Shown in pieces: positions 62,970 through 64,000 of a stretch of 64,000 nt of DNA. A program made the translations under genes and the position numbers. Each line of letters starts with the position of its first letter. Within the stretch, counting starts at the first letter, position 1. This DNA comes from Planobacterium oryzisoli. Its GTDB lineage: Bacteria > Bacteroidota > Bacteroidia > Flavobacteriales > Weeksellaceae. The notes beneath the pieces were generated by a model. That model was not told the origin of the DNA. It did no database searches and saw only the letters and a list, made by a program, of their open reading frames with translations. Location of the stretch: the NCBI RefSeq assembly GCF_015354315.1, contig NZ_JADKYY010000006.1, positions 62,001-126,000 on the forward strand, read 5' to 3'.

Positions 62970-63326
62970 ATGGATCTATTACAGTACGTACAAGACAAGT
63001 ACATTTCAAAGAAAGAATTCCCAGAATTCAAGGCCGGTGACACCATCACTGTGTATTACGAAATTAAAGAAGGTAACAAGACTAGAACCCAGTTCTTCAA
63101 AGGAACTGTGATTCAACTTAGAGGTACCGGAGGCACTAAGACGTTTACAATCCGTAAAATGAGCGGAGATGTAGGTGTTGAAAGAGTATTCCCTATCAAT
63201 ATGCCGGCTTTACAGAAGATTGAAGTAGACAGAAGAGGAAAAGTAAGAAGAGCAAGAATCTATTACTTCAGAGATCTTAGAGGTAAGAAAGCTCGTATAA
63301 AGGACGCAGCTTACAAGAAAAACTAA
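62970..63326 (+). CDS. rplS: 50S ribosomal protein L19
   Basis: 118 aa, canonical length. FKAGDTITVYYEIKEGNKTRTQFFKG is recognisable as L19, as is FPINMPALQKIEVDRRGKVRRARIYYFRDLRGKKARI. It sits at the 30S-50S interface. The C-terminal KDAAYKKN is basic. Monocistronic, with a strong terminator 25 bp downstream and a structured leader. Confidence 0.98.
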   Translation: MDLLQYVQDKYISKKEFPEFKAGDTITVYYEIKEGNKTRTQFFKGTVIQLRGTGGTKTFTIRKMSGDVGVERVFPINMPALQKIEVDRRGKVRRARIYYFRDLRGKKARIKDAAYKKN

Positions 63327-63351
63327 GTCTTTGCTTCTACGCATTATAGTG

Positions 63352-63381
63352 AAACTGCCTCCGTTTGGAGGCAGTTTTTTT
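63352..63381 (+). terminator. Terminator after rplS
   Basis: AAACTGCCTCC and GGAGGCAGTTT form an 11-bp stem with a GTTT loop and T run. Confidence 0.93.
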
Positions 63382-63398
63382 GTTTTTAGCGCAAGAAG

Positions 63399-63420
63399 AA
63401 GGACGGTTTAAGCCGTCCTT
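63399..63420. terminator. Second, bidirectional-looking hairpin between rplS and the peptidase gene
   Basis: AAGGACGG and CCGTCCTT with a 6-nt loop, T-rich on the plus side. It may end the leftward peptidase transcript. Confidence 0.55.
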
Positions 63421-63485
63421 TTGTTAGTACTATATGCTATAGCATGTTCTCTGCATGTGTTTTCACCTTTTAGGGGCTAGAGATC

Positions 63486-64000
63486 TTAAATAGGTTCGGT
63501 CATTTTTAATAACCACTCTTTTTCCTCTCCTTGCAAACGATCCCCAAGCTTTTCTCTAACCCATTGGTGGTAGTTGTTAAGCCAATCAATTTCTTTAGGG
63601 GAAAGCAAGTCCTTCTCAATCACAGAGCTAAAAAACGGACAGATCGTTAAAGTCTCGAATTCCATAAAATCTCCGAACGCTGTACTTTCTGCTTTTCGTA
63701 CTGCTATAAGATTCTCATGGCGAATACCGTATTGATTTTCTATGTAGAGCCCTGGTTCGTTGGACACTACCATGCCTTCCAACAGATCTTGGGGATTCAT
63801 ATCCTTTCGTATATTTTGCGGCCCTTCATGCACATTCATAAAGCTCCCCACCCCATGTCCCGTTCCATGGTTGTAGTCCTTACCTTCCGCCCATAGGGCT
63901 TCCCGTGCAAATGCATCTAAATGTACTCCCTTCGTTCCCTTAGGAAATTTAACCATAGAGAGTCTGATCATACCCTTTAAGACAAGTGTCGTATCGCGTT
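63486..64000 (-). CDS. Aminopeptidase P-type M24 metallopeptidase (C-terminal part only)
   Basis: The frame stays open to the window edge (RDTTLVLKG precedes the ATG at 63971), so the N-terminal part lies outside; about 171 residues are visible. Metal ligands of the M24 fold are seen: the His in HGTGHGVGSFMNVHEGPQ, and Glu in VVSNEPGLYIENQYGIRHENLI. These match Xaa-Pro aminopeptidases that release N-terminal residues next to proline. The tail (KEIDWLNNYHQWVREKLGDRL) is the typical C-terminal helix of the long (about 590 aa) forms. Confidence 0.92.
   Translation of the reverse strand, partial: RDTTLVLKGMIRLSMVKFPKGTKGVHLDAFAREALWAEGKDYNHGTGHGVGSFMNVHEGPQNIRKDMNPQDLLEGMVVSNEPGLYIENQYGIRHENLIAVRKAESTAFGDFMEFETLTICPFFSSVIEKDLLSPKEIDWLNNYHQWVREKLGDRLQGEEKEWLLKMTEPI

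Noticed and set aside
63431-63443. Palindrome ATGCTATAGCAT between rplS and the peptidase gene
   Set aside because: Self-complementary text of this size is common in AT-rich intergenic DNA; no adjoining promoter or gene start.

Overview
This window looks like a chromosomal segment of a Gram-negative Flavobacteriia member (Bacteroidota), most plausibly the Weeksellaceae/Chryseobacterium side. Evidence: F1 ATPase genes as an isolated atpD-atpC pair, bacteroidete-type families (DUF2723, DUF2911, DUF4199, DUF4920, DUF2007, head-GIN lipoprotein), menaquinone and Kdo genes, near absence of Shine-Dalgarno sequences, and repeated bacteroidete -7 promoter elements (TAnnTTTG) just upstream of many start codons. 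Base composition is GC-richer than I would expect for Chryseobacterium itself, so the genus is left open. No prophage, integron, CRISPR array or intact insertion sequence was seen.

Layout. 1-3.6 kb: end of a histidine operon (hisF fragment, hisIE), a GNAT enzyme, Ada-type alkylation repair and a DUF2911 protein. 3.6-9.1 kb: leftward pyrB-carA-carB pyrimidine operon with a leader that looks like a translation-coupled attenuator. 9.1-16.7 kb: a domesticated InsA-like zinc-ribbon/HTH protein, an outer-membrane barrel, acs, a probable small RNA, the RelA/SpoT enzyme and nhaA. 16.9-18.6 kb: an AT-rich hipBA toxin-antitoxin module with twin palindromic operators. 18.7-22 kb: a YihY/BrkB membrane protein and rlmH fired from overlapping promoters, an aldo/keto reductase and a thioesterase. 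22-26 kb: a stress cassette (DUF892, katE, PfpI/DJ-1 protein, unknown protein). 26-33.5 kb: amidase, sirtuin, YggS, a sigma54 activator without DNA-binding domain, a MATE pump and a GNAT-nitrilase fusion. 33.5-40.5 kb: kdsA, a giant DUF2723 membrane protein, and a cysteine-synthase-like/acyltransferase pair that fits sulfonolipid (capnine) synthesis. 40.5-52 kb: atpDC, ribF, small enzymes, kdsB, aminotransferase, phosphohexomutase, a head-GIN lipoprotein, a GT2 glycosyltransferase and DUF4199. 52-64 kb: SRP RNA, a UPF0173-menA-menB-DUF2007-permease operon, DUF4920, an M14 peptidase, terC, an XRE regulator, CoA-transferase subunits, pirin, rplS with a structured leader, and the end of an aminopeptidase P gene.

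Most genes are housekeeping. The regulatory DNA is the less ordinary part: the pyrB leader, the relA-upstream RNA, the hipBA operators, the face-to-face brkB/rlmH promoters and the rplS leader. All functional names come from motif recognition by eye, without database searches.
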